Source: Pomacea canaliculata (taxonomy: Eukaryota > Mollusca > Gastropoda > Architaenioglossa > Ampullariidae). From it: a stretch of DNA of 64,000 nt. Below, piece by piece: positions 51,001 through 61,017 of this stretch; position 1 is the stretch's first letter; each line of letters begins with the position of its first letter. The stretch lies in NCBI RefSeq assembly GCF_003073045.1, contig NC_037590.1:35224327-35288326 (forward strand), in the 5' to 3' direction. The notes under the pieces are model-generated. The model did not search any database and was not told where the DNA came from. It was given only the letters and a program-made list of their open reading frames with translations. The position numbers were made by a program, and so were the translations under genes.

Positions 51001-51846
51001 TAGGTTAAGGCAACAAAACATAAATCATTTAATTCTAGTGCAGGAATTTTCTTTGGCACTGGCAATGTTTTTCTGGAATAAGGAGACAGAACCATCAATG
51101 CACTAACAGAATACTTCATACCTGAAAGCATTGTTGTCATCATCTTTTGCTGCATGCAAGTGTTGCGGCACCTGTCTTATCATGCTGAAGCATAACAGCA
51201 GTGATGTAAAAATCTGGTACCTCCACCACCTGTAGTACAACAAATCTATATTTTTGAATTTGAATAGGTTTTTATCTGTGATCTCTTTAACTTTAAACAT
51301 TTAGATTTGTAACTTTTATACTTGTGAGTTATGAGAAAGAATAACCATAACTTACCAATTAGCTAGCTGTCTTATCTTGTTTAGGGAAATACAATAGGTT
51401 AATGTAAAATCAAAACAACTTTACAGAGGATAACAAATTGTAATACAAGTACCACAAGTTATATGAAAAACTTACCCTGTTAACAGTATAGCCACTGACT
51501 TTGTCTCCAGGTTTATAAGCTCTAGCTGCATCACGGGGTTGGACATTGGTGGATCGAAGTACACGTGAAAAACTAGAGAAATAAATGTTCTGTGGATATT
51601 CAAGCTGAGTCACTTGTTTCTTCACTATATATAAAACAGGGTGATGTATATGCTTATCGGTCAGTGCTAGTGCTAATGGTGATAAAAGCTGCAATAGTGG
51701 TGACAATATAGCTAGTTTTAAAATGTGTTTAGTTTTCCCTCAACTGCGTTTCTTATATTCCATGCTAGTTTAATACTTTGTACAAGGTACCTGTGACATA
51801 GTCGATAATTCTTGCCAAGGAGATACCACCCTCTTCTACACATCAT
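30054..51846 (-). CDS. PITRM1: Presequence protease, mitochondrial (M16C metalloprotease)
   Basis: Degrades cleaved targeting presequences and other short peptides in the mitochondrial matrix. Coding exons 5' to 3': 51846-51791, 51572-51476, 51229-51122, 50821-50670, 50215-50101, 49748-49652, 49289-49129, 48916-48793, 47849-47761, 47462-47334, 42106-41993, 40067-39971, 39556-39422, 38936-38798, 36327-36211, 35904-35775, 35317-35197, 34528-34452, 34115-33950, 33571-33471, 33222-33114, 32564-32452, 32211-32158, 31928-31860, 31404-31290, 30581-30449, 30156-30054. Phases match and the total is about 1006 residues (human 1037). The inverted zinc motif HILEH is in exon 4, with the distal Glu in NEMKG of exon 6. 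The C-terminal substrate motif [10 protein letters not shown] is in exon 24. The N-terminus [18 protein letters not shown] is basic, as a matrix-targeting peptide. A spliced upstream start near 52552 (MAAP) is also in frame. Exon 3 carries one extra base near 51167 and exon 26 lacks one near 30526 relative to the family. The usual FWQEGW reads FCQEGW. Broken gene or assembly error cannot be separated here. Confidence 0.92.
36840..38625 (+). mobile_element. Rex1/CR1-like LINE, 5'-truncated and degraded
   Basis: It lies in PITRM1 intron 14, opposite to that gene. RT blocks appear in order. Near 37110: [16 protein letters not shown]. Near 37250: LQFAFRKGN. Near 37350: [12 protein letters not shown]. 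Near 37505: [20 protein letters not shown]. Near 37960: FSDDTKV. Near 38030: [17 protein letters not shown]. Near 38165: FRYLGTF. The end CACTGGGATTAATAAATCTT resembles the known 3' end of this group. Several stops and frameshifts show it is inactive. Confidence 0.85.
40600..41725 (-). mobile_element. CR1/L2-like LINE, 3' part, degraded
   Basis: It lies in PITRM1 intron 11, in the same orientation as the gene. Minus-strand blocks include [20 protein letters not shown] near 41670, [12 protein letters not shown] then [20 protein letters not shown] near 41500, [12 protein letters not shown] near 41410, [19 protein letters not shown] near 41065, and LPTIESFKC near 40700. The YADD catalytic motif is intact but the copy is frameshifted and lacks its 5' half. 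Confidence 0.85.
42638..42803 (-). repeat. 3' LTR of the Gypsy element
   Basis: In element orientation it starts TGTCATGATAAGAG and ends GCACGATACA. It is preceded by the polypurine tract at 42804-42816. It matches the other LTR in length and sequence by eye. Confidence 0.93.
42874..46901 (-). CDS. Gag-Pol coding interior of the Gypsy element
   Basis: In element order: a gag region beginning [20 protein letters not shown]; a CCHC zinc knuckle ([14 protein letters not shown]) near 46110; aspartic protease ([11 protein letters not shown]) near 45960; reverse transcriptase with [10 protein letters not shown] near 45165; RNase H ([14 protein letters not shown]) near 44715; integrase with an HHCC zinc finger (HEGHLGITK ... 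CRHCQ) near 44040-43935; and catalytic core motifs ([16 protein letters not shown]) near 43815-43690. The frame is open over most of its length, with about one break in the whole interior. No envelope gene is seen. This is a mobile-element fossil, not a host gene. Confidence 0.9.
46956..47121 (-). repeat. 5' LTR of the Gypsy element
   Basis: It is the partner of the LTR at 42638-42803, of the same 166-base length. It adjoins the primer-binding site at about 46938-46955, and TAAAG lies on its outer side. Confidence 0.93.
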
Positions 51847-51886
51847 CTTGTAGAACAGTTTGTAATGACTCCACACCAGATTCAGG

Positions 51887-52860
51887 CTGAAAGAATATTT
51901 GACACAAAACTTACATGACGCGTGTTTATATAACAAACTAAAAAAACAGTACTCGAGTGACAAACACGTTTGGAAATGTAGAAAAATCCTGGAAAGGGGA
52001 AAAAAACAGGAATTGAGAAAGAGTGAGTGGAAAACAGCAAGAAATGAATACTAAAAAAAAAAGAACACGCGTAAAGATAACATTAAGAAGCAAGTGCTGT
52101 TTGCTTAAAAGCATGCATTCGACTTAATTGTAAGCAAGAGAAGATCTCGATCGGGGACCTTGAGTTTCGCTGAGCGGAGATCAGCAAGGACGAAATACAC
52201 ATAATCAGACACCGATTTTCTATTATTTCTTTTACTGGGAATGAATCAAGGGGGCTTTGGTACTTAGACTATATTAATTATATCTAGTCTCACGTTCTTA
52301 CCTGCTGAGGTTAAACTGAATGGGTTAGTGTCTAATCCAGAAAACGAAAGTTAAATCTATTTCATCATTTGACTTTGAGGGTATAAAGAAGGACGAATTA
52401 GAATGTGAAATATCTACAGATATGTAATCAGAAATACACTAATCTCCATTTAATTATTCTGACAGGTTCTGTTCGCGGTAATCCCAGCAATCTGAGCAAC
52501 TGCTTAAAATTCTTTCTCTGTGTTATCCACGTTTGTACAAGGGCGCTGCCATGTTAACATTAAAAAGTCGCGTAACTGTTAAAGGTCCCTGTTTTTAAAA
52601 TACTTTTTATACTTCTTTTATACCTACAGTGTTTTGAAAATTTTATGTAGATTAGTTTTTAAGTAGACTAGATATTATTTTGATGAAGTTTCTGTGGCGT
52701 CGCAAAATTTTCGCGACAAGTAAACGCAACTATTTCCGGTTATGTTTACAGCTGTTAAAGAAAACAAACCTGGGAAAATGTTGTGAGCGCAGAAAATAAC
52801 TTCAACAGTCGCACATTCACTGCTGAATGTGATAATCCATCACATTATGACAAGGTATGG
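51887..52860. promoter_or_regulatory. Bidirectional promoter region between PITRM1 (-) and ASB8 (+)
   Basis: The first PITRM1 coding exon has a splice acceptor at its 5' side (CTTTCAG before 51886). Its promoter must therefore lie further up, probably near 52500-52600, where an ATG (52552) sits in a short GC-rich patch. A non-coding ASB8 exon appears to end before GTATGG at about 52855. The two start regions are only a few hundred bases apart. No TATA box was recognised. Confidence 0.55.
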
Positions 52861-53289
52861 TAGAAAATCTCTTATTAGTGGTTTATTTATTTTGTATAGC
52901 CTTAAAAAGAAAAGTGCATGATGTTAAGTATCAGCGGTATTTCGAGTAGGAAATGGTTACAAACACCGGATTTCACCTAACTTTTCTGCCTGTTTGAACC
53001 TCCTTCAATCAAAACGCATTTGTAGACGAAAGATTACCATTTTTTTCTGGAAGCTATCTATTCGATTTGATAAAGACTTTTGTACTTATTCAACTAATAC
53101 ACATGAATGAAAAAAAATGCACACGTTCGATCTGTTTGTTCATTATTTCTAATTCTGCATTTAATATTCTCTCACTCTTCGTGGCTTTCTCTGCCCACCC
53201 AACGGATAGCATCATGGTCCTCTCTATGTACTAATCTTCTGTCGTGGGCTTCTGCCCGTGATGAACAAATGTTTCTTTTTGTTAAGCAG

Positions 53290-53505
53290 TGCTTTTAGGC
53301 CCTTGGTCACCCAAGGTTTGTTGTTAGGATAAACATACACTGCCTTGATGGACTGGTGCAATCAACACTATTTTACTCCTCACTTTTACTCCTAACTGTG
53401 TGTTAAATGTCTGTATGGGTATGTGAGCAAAGACAAATTTCTGTCCTCCTGGGCAGACAATAAAGTCTGTTTTGATTTTGATTTTTTTGATTTTGATAAT
53501 TTGTA
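53290..53505 (+). mobile_element. Possible LINE 3'-end remnant
   Basis: The segment ends TGGGCAGACAATAAAGTCTG followed by TTTTGATT-type tail repeats. This is the arrangement of Rex1/CR1-like 3' ends, as at 38570-38600. No RT block was recognised, so the assignment rests on the tail. It lies just before the first coding exon of ASB8. Confidence 0.4.
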
Positions 53506-53560
53506 TTTTAGAGAGATAATTTCATGCTGAAGTAGAATTATTTATTTCTCCAGAGAAGGC

Positions 53561-55496
53561 ATGTGGTTTGTGATGGAAAGCGCTCAAGCAAACTATGAGC
53601 TGTCAGATCGTCTCATCCGTGCCATCAGCAATCTTCGCACATTTTCTGGTGTAAATGATGATATTGAACAGCTCATAGAATCAGGTGCAGATGTGAATCG
53701 TCTCCATGGCACCTTGCTACCATTGCACTGTGCGTGCATGGTCAGTGACAGCTACTGCCTTCAGCTTTTACTGCAAAAAGGTGCTCGGGTATGATGCTTA
53801 AGTGATCTCAAGCCTTTTTGCATGTTATCGTTTTATGTCATTCATTTATGTTTGTGAATTCAAACATTATGTTGCATCAGTGATTAGACTAAATAAGGAA
53901 TGATGTTAATGGGAGCAGTTTTCATATCATGTAGTGTCATTAATATTAATATAGCATAGAACATAATTAGTGATGCAATTCACAGTTGTGTAGAAACGTA
54001 CATAAATCTTATAAGAGAGCAGCAAGTTGTAAAAACTTAGAAACTATTTGGCATCTTGGGGTCTGAAAATGAGTTTAGGTTGAAGATCTCATCATATAAG
54101 ACATTTGGTTATAAATCAATGTCAGAAGTACTATTTCACTATTACTTTAATAATTTAAAGCACTTTATTAACATCAGTTCTTATTAACCTCAATTGTGCT
54201 AATCCCAAGCATTACTTTGGCTCAACATTTTGTGTAAAAATGGGTATTCCTGAGCAATATCTGGGGTAATCTAACATAGTAGTATTACTGCCAAGGGAAG
54301 TGTTTTGCTGCTATCTAGCGGCAACAATTTTGTATGATTTTATGGAGGTGAAATATAACAAAGGTTAATGTGTGAACAATTATGTGTAAATTTTTGTTGT
54401 TGTTCAACAAAACCTCCAGTAAACCTTTCTGAAAACCCATCACATTTCTAACTGGGAATCTGAAAACACATTATGGCAAGAAGTACTAAAATGTATTAAT
54501 TTTGAAAATGTTAATTAAAAACAAAAATAAGAGTTTTACATTTGAAATTCTTTTTCTTCATGGTAATTTTCACTTGCTATTTTTTGAGATGTCACCACCA
54601 ATGTTCCAGAATCATCCAGCAATATAGTAGAATCAGTAAATTGTTAGTGCTCATGGCATAATTGTTATGACTCATGAAGAGCTCAGTTTGTTGTCAACTA
54701 GTTTGTTTCCTGTAGCGTTTAAGTGATAGGTAAATAAGATTTAATTATCAACTCTACAAAAGAATCATGGGTATGCTATATATATTATTTATTATGCATT
54801 GTTAAATGGTGAGTATTAGTAGGGAAACAAATGTACTTTATTGTTTTTTTACTTTTCTAGGTAAATGATATAGACGGCTATGGTCGAACAGCCTTGCACT
54901 ATGCTGCAGAACGGGACATCTGTTGTACTGAAGTCCTGCTACAGCATGGAGCTGATGTTAATGCTGGAGATGGGAACCATGACACCCCGCTGCACTGGGC
55001 AGCCTACAAGAATCATGTAGAATGTGTCAAGCTGCTTCTACAACGTGGTGCATTAGTTGATGCTTATGACTACAATCTGGACACTCCTTTAAGTTGGGCT
55101 GCCCGTCGAGGGAATCTGGAAGTTATCAAGATTCTTCTAGATTACAATGCAGATCCTACGCTACATAATGCAAAAGGTCATACGCCATTAATGAGAGCTG
55201 CAGCCACAGTTGCCAGCGGTCTTGAGACTGCTGCTGATGATGATTGTTTGGAACTGCTGGTGAGAGCATCTGGGCAGTTTGACGTGCGTAGTCCTTCAGG
55301 ACAGCTGCCACCAGAACTGGCACGAGACAATAAAGTGCGTGAAACTCTGCTTCCGCTGTGCTGTAATCCACTTCGACTGCAGGCTCTCTGCCGAACACAA
55401 ATAAGACGTTGTCTCGGCCACTGCTACATGCCAAATGTCATGCGAAAGCTGCCAATGCCTCCACAACTTCAGGATTTTTTACTGCTCACCAGTTAA
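53561..55496 (+). CDS. ASB8: Ankyrin repeat and SOCS box protein 8
   Basis: Substrate-recognition subunit of an ECS-type ubiquitin ligase: ankyrin repeats bind the target, and the SOCS box binds elongin B/C and cullin 5 (family knowledge). Coding exons are 53561-53788 and 54861-55496, phase 0, giving 287 residues (human ASB8 has 288). The ATG follows an acceptor (TTTCTCCAG) by seven bases, and MWFVMES aligns with the start of human ASB8. Ankyrin motifs include LLPLHCACM, GRTALHYAAE, DTPLHWAAY and DTPLSWAARRG. The C-terminal SOCS box has LCRTQIRRCLG and LPMPPQLQDFLLL. A non-coding first exon ends at about 52854. Everything looks intact. The gene is head to head with PITRM1. Confidence 0.95.
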
Positions 55497-55844
55497 TGCT
55501 AAAGGACTGTCACATCTTTGTGACAGTTTTGCAAAAGGTTTAGGGAGAAAGCAGAGAAACTTGAAGACTGCAGTAATTAAGTATTCCTTGTTTTTCAGGA
55601 AAGTGCAGGTACAACAAATTACAAGGTATCTTTTCATCTGAAAATCAACATGCTGTGCTGTTGCCAAAGTTATGTCTTTCACAGGAAAAGAGTTGTATGT
55701 GTGCATAGGTGTGTGTTTGCATCCATAAGCTTGTAGGCTTGTGTGTGTTCGTGTGTGTCATTGGGCCTTTACGTGTGTACATTTTGCTTTAATTTTCTTC
55801 ATTACTAATTTACAAACCTACACTCGCAATATTAGGCAGTTGCA

Positions 55845-55850
55845 AATAAA
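55845..55850 (+). terminator. Polyadenylation signal AATAAA of ASB8
   Basis: AATAAA lies 349 bases after the ASB8 stop codon in GCAAATAAAATGC. It is the nearest canonical signal downstream, giving a 3' UTR of about 0.37 kb. Confidence 0.6.
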
Positions 55851-57119
55851 ATGCTTCTCGTGTACATCATTTGTCAAAATGAGGAATTGTTTTTAATGTA
55901 AGTTCCAAAGCACATGTTGATAAGACCTTTGACTATACATTGTATTATTTCAGACTTCTTTTGCAACCTGAACAGTATCAGGGCTTTTAAGCACTAGAAG
56001 GCATGCTACTGAGTTTACAACTCTGCAGATGTATACACTGCTTTGAACTGCAGCACAGTCATGACATGATAGTAGAGAAAATTATTTTTTCAAATATTGT
56101 CTTTTATCGGGATAAATGATTGACTCATAATAAAAGACATAATAGGCATTTGTGAATTAATATCTGTATTTATCAGTGCAAGGTTTGCAAACAAATCAGG
56201 ACAGTATCTGTCATAGAACTTAAGTTGCTTACTCCAGATCAGGTCACTGCATAATTTGATCTGTTTGTGCATGAGGCATTTTTCCTTGGGGTTTTAGAAT
56301 GTTGTTGTGAGAATACTGGTGTTAAAATGCCACACACAGTACCAACATACACTTTCAAGGCAAATTACCACACACCTTACCAACATGCTCTTGCATCGCA
56401 AAATGCCAGAAAGCATTGCCAGTCTTGGCTGGATTAAAAAAACAAAAAAACCAGGTATCACTGCTTGTAGAATGATGTAGCTACTGATCCATCAATCTGA
56501 CAGGCTGCATGTACAAGATCCCAGCCAGGTAACACTTGTGGATTAGCTAGCAATTTGGGTTGCCAGAATGACTCTTTAATTGTTAAATGTTACATGACTT
56601 CCAGTTCTATTTCAGAAGCAGATCCCAGATGATTCCTATTGACAAACTAAAGGGACCAGAGATAGTAAATATTCATCTATCTGAAGAAGAAATATGATCA
56701 TGTGATGGCTTCATATTTTTTGCTCTCACATTGGCAAATAATCAGTGGTTCAATACAAATGGTGGGTGGGAGAAAATATGCACGTGCTTGCATGCCTGTT
56801 TCATTTTCTGAGATGTGAAAATCTCATGCAACACTCTATCATAAGCTGCTGCATCATGTCATCCAAACTGCTGAAGTCTCCTTCACCAGAAACATAGACT
56901 AAGACAATGGTTTTGCTGATAAGTAAACTTGAAGAAAACCTAAAATAAAAAGGGAGAATATAGGCAGGACAAACAAATGAACCATTGAATTCATTCATTC
57001 ACTCTTTGACTAATGGTGGTTATTGGGAAGTGGTGGGGGGGGGGAACACATGAATTGATTGGGCAAGTGACAAAGCCCACCACAGGACAAACAGTCCACT
57101 CGTTCATGTACGTAAATCA

Positions 57120-57760
57120 GTTCTTCCTTTGGTCACTATGGCATTGCCAACACACCAAAGTACCTTAGAAGACCATCTTCAACAGTGTTGTGCCAGGTCA
57201 CCTCCAAACTAGGCCAGCTTACTCTGATTGTTGCAGGTGGTGTCCTACGAGTGTGGCAATCATGTTTCATACAATCATTGGTTTTGTGTTTTCTTTGTAT
57301 GAGATCTACTGCACCCTCATCAGGCACTTGCTCCTGAATTTTCCTTTATATCAGGAAGCAGGATTGGTACAATAAGGGACTTGTACAAATTGTAAACCTA
57401 ATGTTAAGTCTGTACAAGACCCATATTTAACCATTGCAGTCATAACCCTAATGTGGATACCTTCTGCCATCTTCAGAAAGGTATTCCCAAGTACTTAAAG
57501 CTGTTTTACCTCCCTGAGCTGAACTCCATTCTTGTGTTATCTGCGTTTATTATGGCTAATGACCATGGGTTTGCTTGTCTGTATTCCATATGCGTTTGAA
57601 CTGTCATTTTGTTGGTAGCGTCTTGCAGTTCTTTGTTGATACCTATTATCAGACTGAGGTCATCTGCAAAGCATAGTTTGCAAATTGGCCTTTCACGGAG
57701 GGAAACGTTCATAGAGGTTTTACACATGATGTGAAACAAATGCTTGCCAGCAAACTGTCA
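57120..57760 (-). mobile_element. RTE/RTE-X-like LINE remnant
   Basis: The minus strand has the RT block RPICKLCFADDLSLIIG, then KELQDATNKM, then FKYLG near 57490. Shifted frames follow with AEGIHIRVMTAMVKYGS, which corresponds to the segment after the palm domain of RTE-like elements. Frameshifts and stops make it inactive. It is truncated at the 5' side. Confidence 0.7.
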
Positions 57761-59824
57761 AAGAACTAGTCGTAGCATCCATGTACCTGACCTAAATGAA
57801 GCATCCTTGAACTGTTGCATATTTTGGCTTAGCACTTAACCACACACATTGGGGACCAACAATGTGGTCCAATACCTAATGGCAGCATTGAGACATTGTT
57901 GATCAAGCTTCATTAACTTGTACTTGATCTTTCTTGTACCTAAGTTGTACATCCAGTTGACTGACAAGACTTCCTTTCCAAAATTCTACACTAATGGATC
58001 CATAGATGCTTTTTGTTGTATTCTAAAAATATATTTGACCATTTATATTCGTATTGCAATTTTAGTGCTGTCTTCCAGATAAATAATTTTTTAAAAACTA
58101 TCATTTAGTTTTACTACATGGAAGCTATGATTCTACCCCCACTCCTCTCTAGAGATATATAACTATGGAGGGAAAAAAATCTTTCGCTGAAGTAAAATAA
58201 AATGATGTGATGACTGAATATACATGAGCAGCTCTGTCTAGATATTAACTGACATATATAAACAGGCTAACTTTTAATACATTTTCTGGAAGAGGTATAT
58301 CATTTACCTGTCCATTTGTGCTCATTTTAAGGAAAAAATACACAACTTTCTAATTGTTTCTGTAATATCATGACAACATCTGGGCCTGAAAAGCATCCTA
58401 AATAAACCAACCACACTTGAAGACTAGAATTATACTTCAAGCCAGAATACTAAAAGGAAAATGTTAATGCAACATAGATTAAAGGAATGTGCCAAGTTCT
58501 GTGGAAATTATGTTTTGGCTCACAAGTTATGTATGAGGGTGCTCATGCATGTAAAGCATTTTGTATGGATGCATGCATGTGACTTTTTATATGCACAAAA
58601 TAACATCTACTGTCCACAAACTTTAATGTTTATTTAATAAAAACATATCAGAGCAGACTTCTTTTGGACCTCTTTCGGTTTGTGTTTGGAGGAGAAATGC
58701 TTGTTGTTAGATGCTTGGTGAATAATAATGTTAACTTTCTGATTTTGTGTCTACAGATGTTTATTACATGTACATTAAGGATTCTATTTTAGTAACAACT
58801 GTGCTACCTTGCTATGCATTTCATTAACATTGTGATGTCAGCAAAGACATTACATAAAAAAATGTTAATACACCAACAGACTAAAATCCACAGGCAATTT
58901 ATGTGGGGTTGCATGGAAGAGATAAACCTATCATTAACCTCCTTAGCACGACATAAAAATGTAACATTACAATGACTGGCTTATAACTGAAGATTGTGGA
59001 GACACCAGTGGATGAAGTTTGTTTTTTATTATTGTAGCTCAGGTAAACATTAGACCAAGAAACCTATAAATTTTTGGAAAGGAGAAAACTTGAATTGTGC
59101 ACTAAAAGAAATGAAAATCACCTTCCCTGGCAAGCCATGATCATGACCTATCATGCCCAAAGGGTTATTAGCTTCAAATTCTTCTTTCTGTGTGGTGTGT
59201 CCATACCAGCTCCATACTTTTTATCTTTGGTGGGGGAGAATGAAACAGTCCTATGAAATAAAGGAAACTGTCATCCAAGTGCAAAACTACTAATAAATCA
59301 AACCAGCAAGAACCTGTTCAAAGTTCATTTGGCTGAAATCTTGACTTCCTAAAAAAAAACAAAAAACTATCAGCACATCAACCTTGCTGAGTTTTTAAGG
59401 CAAATGATTTTCATTGCCAAGAGGAAAGAAGAGAAAAGCTCTTCCCTCATCTTCGGGATGTTTTTCATTTGTAAAGCAGATTGATTGCTGGGCAAAAGTT
59501 ATGTGCTATCCACAAAGGAACCAACTTTCAATGTAAAATCCTAAGGACTGACCCAAAAATATAACAGCCTGAAATCCTCCACCTAACATTACCTTCATAG
59601 TAATCTATAATTGTGCAAAATAATGCAGTTCAAGCTATGCTTTTCAATGGAACACCAAGCCACTATAACTCACACAAATGGAAAGAAAACCACACGAAAA
59701 CCATTTTATTTTAAATTTTTCTTTCTAGTAGTAGTTTCACTTGTCAGTAAAAGACAACGACAAAAGAAAAGTTATATCACTGTAGAAGGTAAACGTTGCC
59801 ACCTAATTCCTCAGTTGTTTAGAG

Positions 59825-60037
59825 TGAGGTGTTAAAGACCACACTTTTCTCGAGGCCAGCTTTTTGTAAGGGCAGTGCCATTTCCTCTCCCTCACTGTTT
59901 TACCTTCCCCAAGTCTCTGAAGTACGGGACCCATTCCTGACAGCTTGAAAAGGGAATGCTCATTGTGCCACAGGTATCAAACCGGCACATTTATGGGTTT
60001 GGACACCAGCACTCTAACCACTTGGTTATCTGCTTCC
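59825..60037 (-). mobile_element. tRNA-derived SINE, family B
   Basis: The minus strand begins with a box A-like segment (TAACCAAGTGGTTAGAGTGC) and a box B-like segment (GGTTTGATACC). A body follows that contains GGGTCCCGTACTTCAGAGAC, CCCTTACAAAAAGCTGGCC and GTGTGGTCTTTAACACC. It differs from family A. It abuts the family A copy at 60049 head to head. Confidence 0.7.
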
Positions 60038-60048
60038 CCAATATTACT

Positions 60049-60226
60049 CTGGGTGGTCCAGTGGTGCAATGGTTAGTATCTGTCACCAATAATGTGAGGG
60101 TTGGTTGTCCTGGGTTTAGCTCTCGTCTCGGGCACGCTGTTCTCTCTGCATGTGGAATCTGTTTCAGGGCTGGCTGCCTTGCTATGATATAGCCTTATAT
60201 AGTTGCTGGCTCAGCGTAAAACATCA
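60049..60226 (+). mobile_element. tRNA-derived SINE, family A, copy 3 (best preserved)
   Basis: It carries a box A-like segment (AGTGGTGCAATGGTTAG), a box B-like segment (GGGTTTAGCTCTCG), then TCTCGGGCACGCTGTTCTCT, CAGGGCTGGCTGCCTTG, ATATAGCC and GTTGCTGGCTCAGCG. AATATTACT occurs on both flanks (60040-60048 and 60227-60235) and may be a 9-bp target-site duplication. One copy could instead belong to the family's tail. Confidence 0.75.
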
Positions 60227-61017
60227 AATATTACTATACAGACTGTTCACCCATGTCACACGTCATTTATCATCACATCCATGCTAAAATAGTTTGTTCA
60301 AGAGAATATCAAAAGGATATGAACCAGCCTAGAAATGCAACATGGAAAATTCCTCTTCCATTTTCTTACGTTTGCAATCACAATGGCTCTCCCTCAGTGA
60401 AAGCTTAGTCTGAAAAAGTGATCAGATGACCCCATATCCCAAGTGACAGTTCTGGAAGATGAAAGCCAAGCACCGATGTGATTTTATAAATGTCGTAGCC
60501 AAGGTTTCATTTAACAAATATAAGATAGTTTACTGAATGATCTTCCAAGATTAATTTACTTTTACGCATTTCATAAAATGGAAGAATGAATGCCTTCATT
60601 GTTTTCCACCAATTTGAGACAGCTACAGCTGTAAAAAAAATTGTGCTTTAAAAAAAATGAAATGAAAACACTATTCAATTAATGCAACTCTTTAGCCTGT
60701 ACATGTACTTCTATTGTAGGGAATATGCAATTTTCAAGGCAGCAGAATTTTAAAATCCTTAAAATATTCCTCCTTTTCACAAGCAACTTTAATTGCAGAA
60801 GTTGTGACAGCTTTTCTTTTCTTTAAGTTACAGTGGCTTTTAAATGATGGAGAAGAAATATTGGTTTTCCAATTAGAAGCACACCCCCCATGGCTTGATA
60901 TTTCAAATCATTCATAAGATCACACCAGAAGGTTAGGTCTTAAGTCAGCCAAGGAACATCAAGTTAGCTTTGCACTGACAGCCTGCAGGAGTCAAGATGT
61001 CCAAACCATAACTGAAA

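Larger units (their letters stand above)
55851..61017. other. Intergenic region between ASB8 and ZC3H15 (convergent genes)
   Basis: AT-rich sequence without a recognised host coding exon. It holds a minus-strand RTE-like LINE remnant (57120-57760) and two SINEs of different families (59825-60226). The last several hundred bases before 61018 should be the 3' UTR of the minus-strand ZC3H15 gene. Confidence 0.5.
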
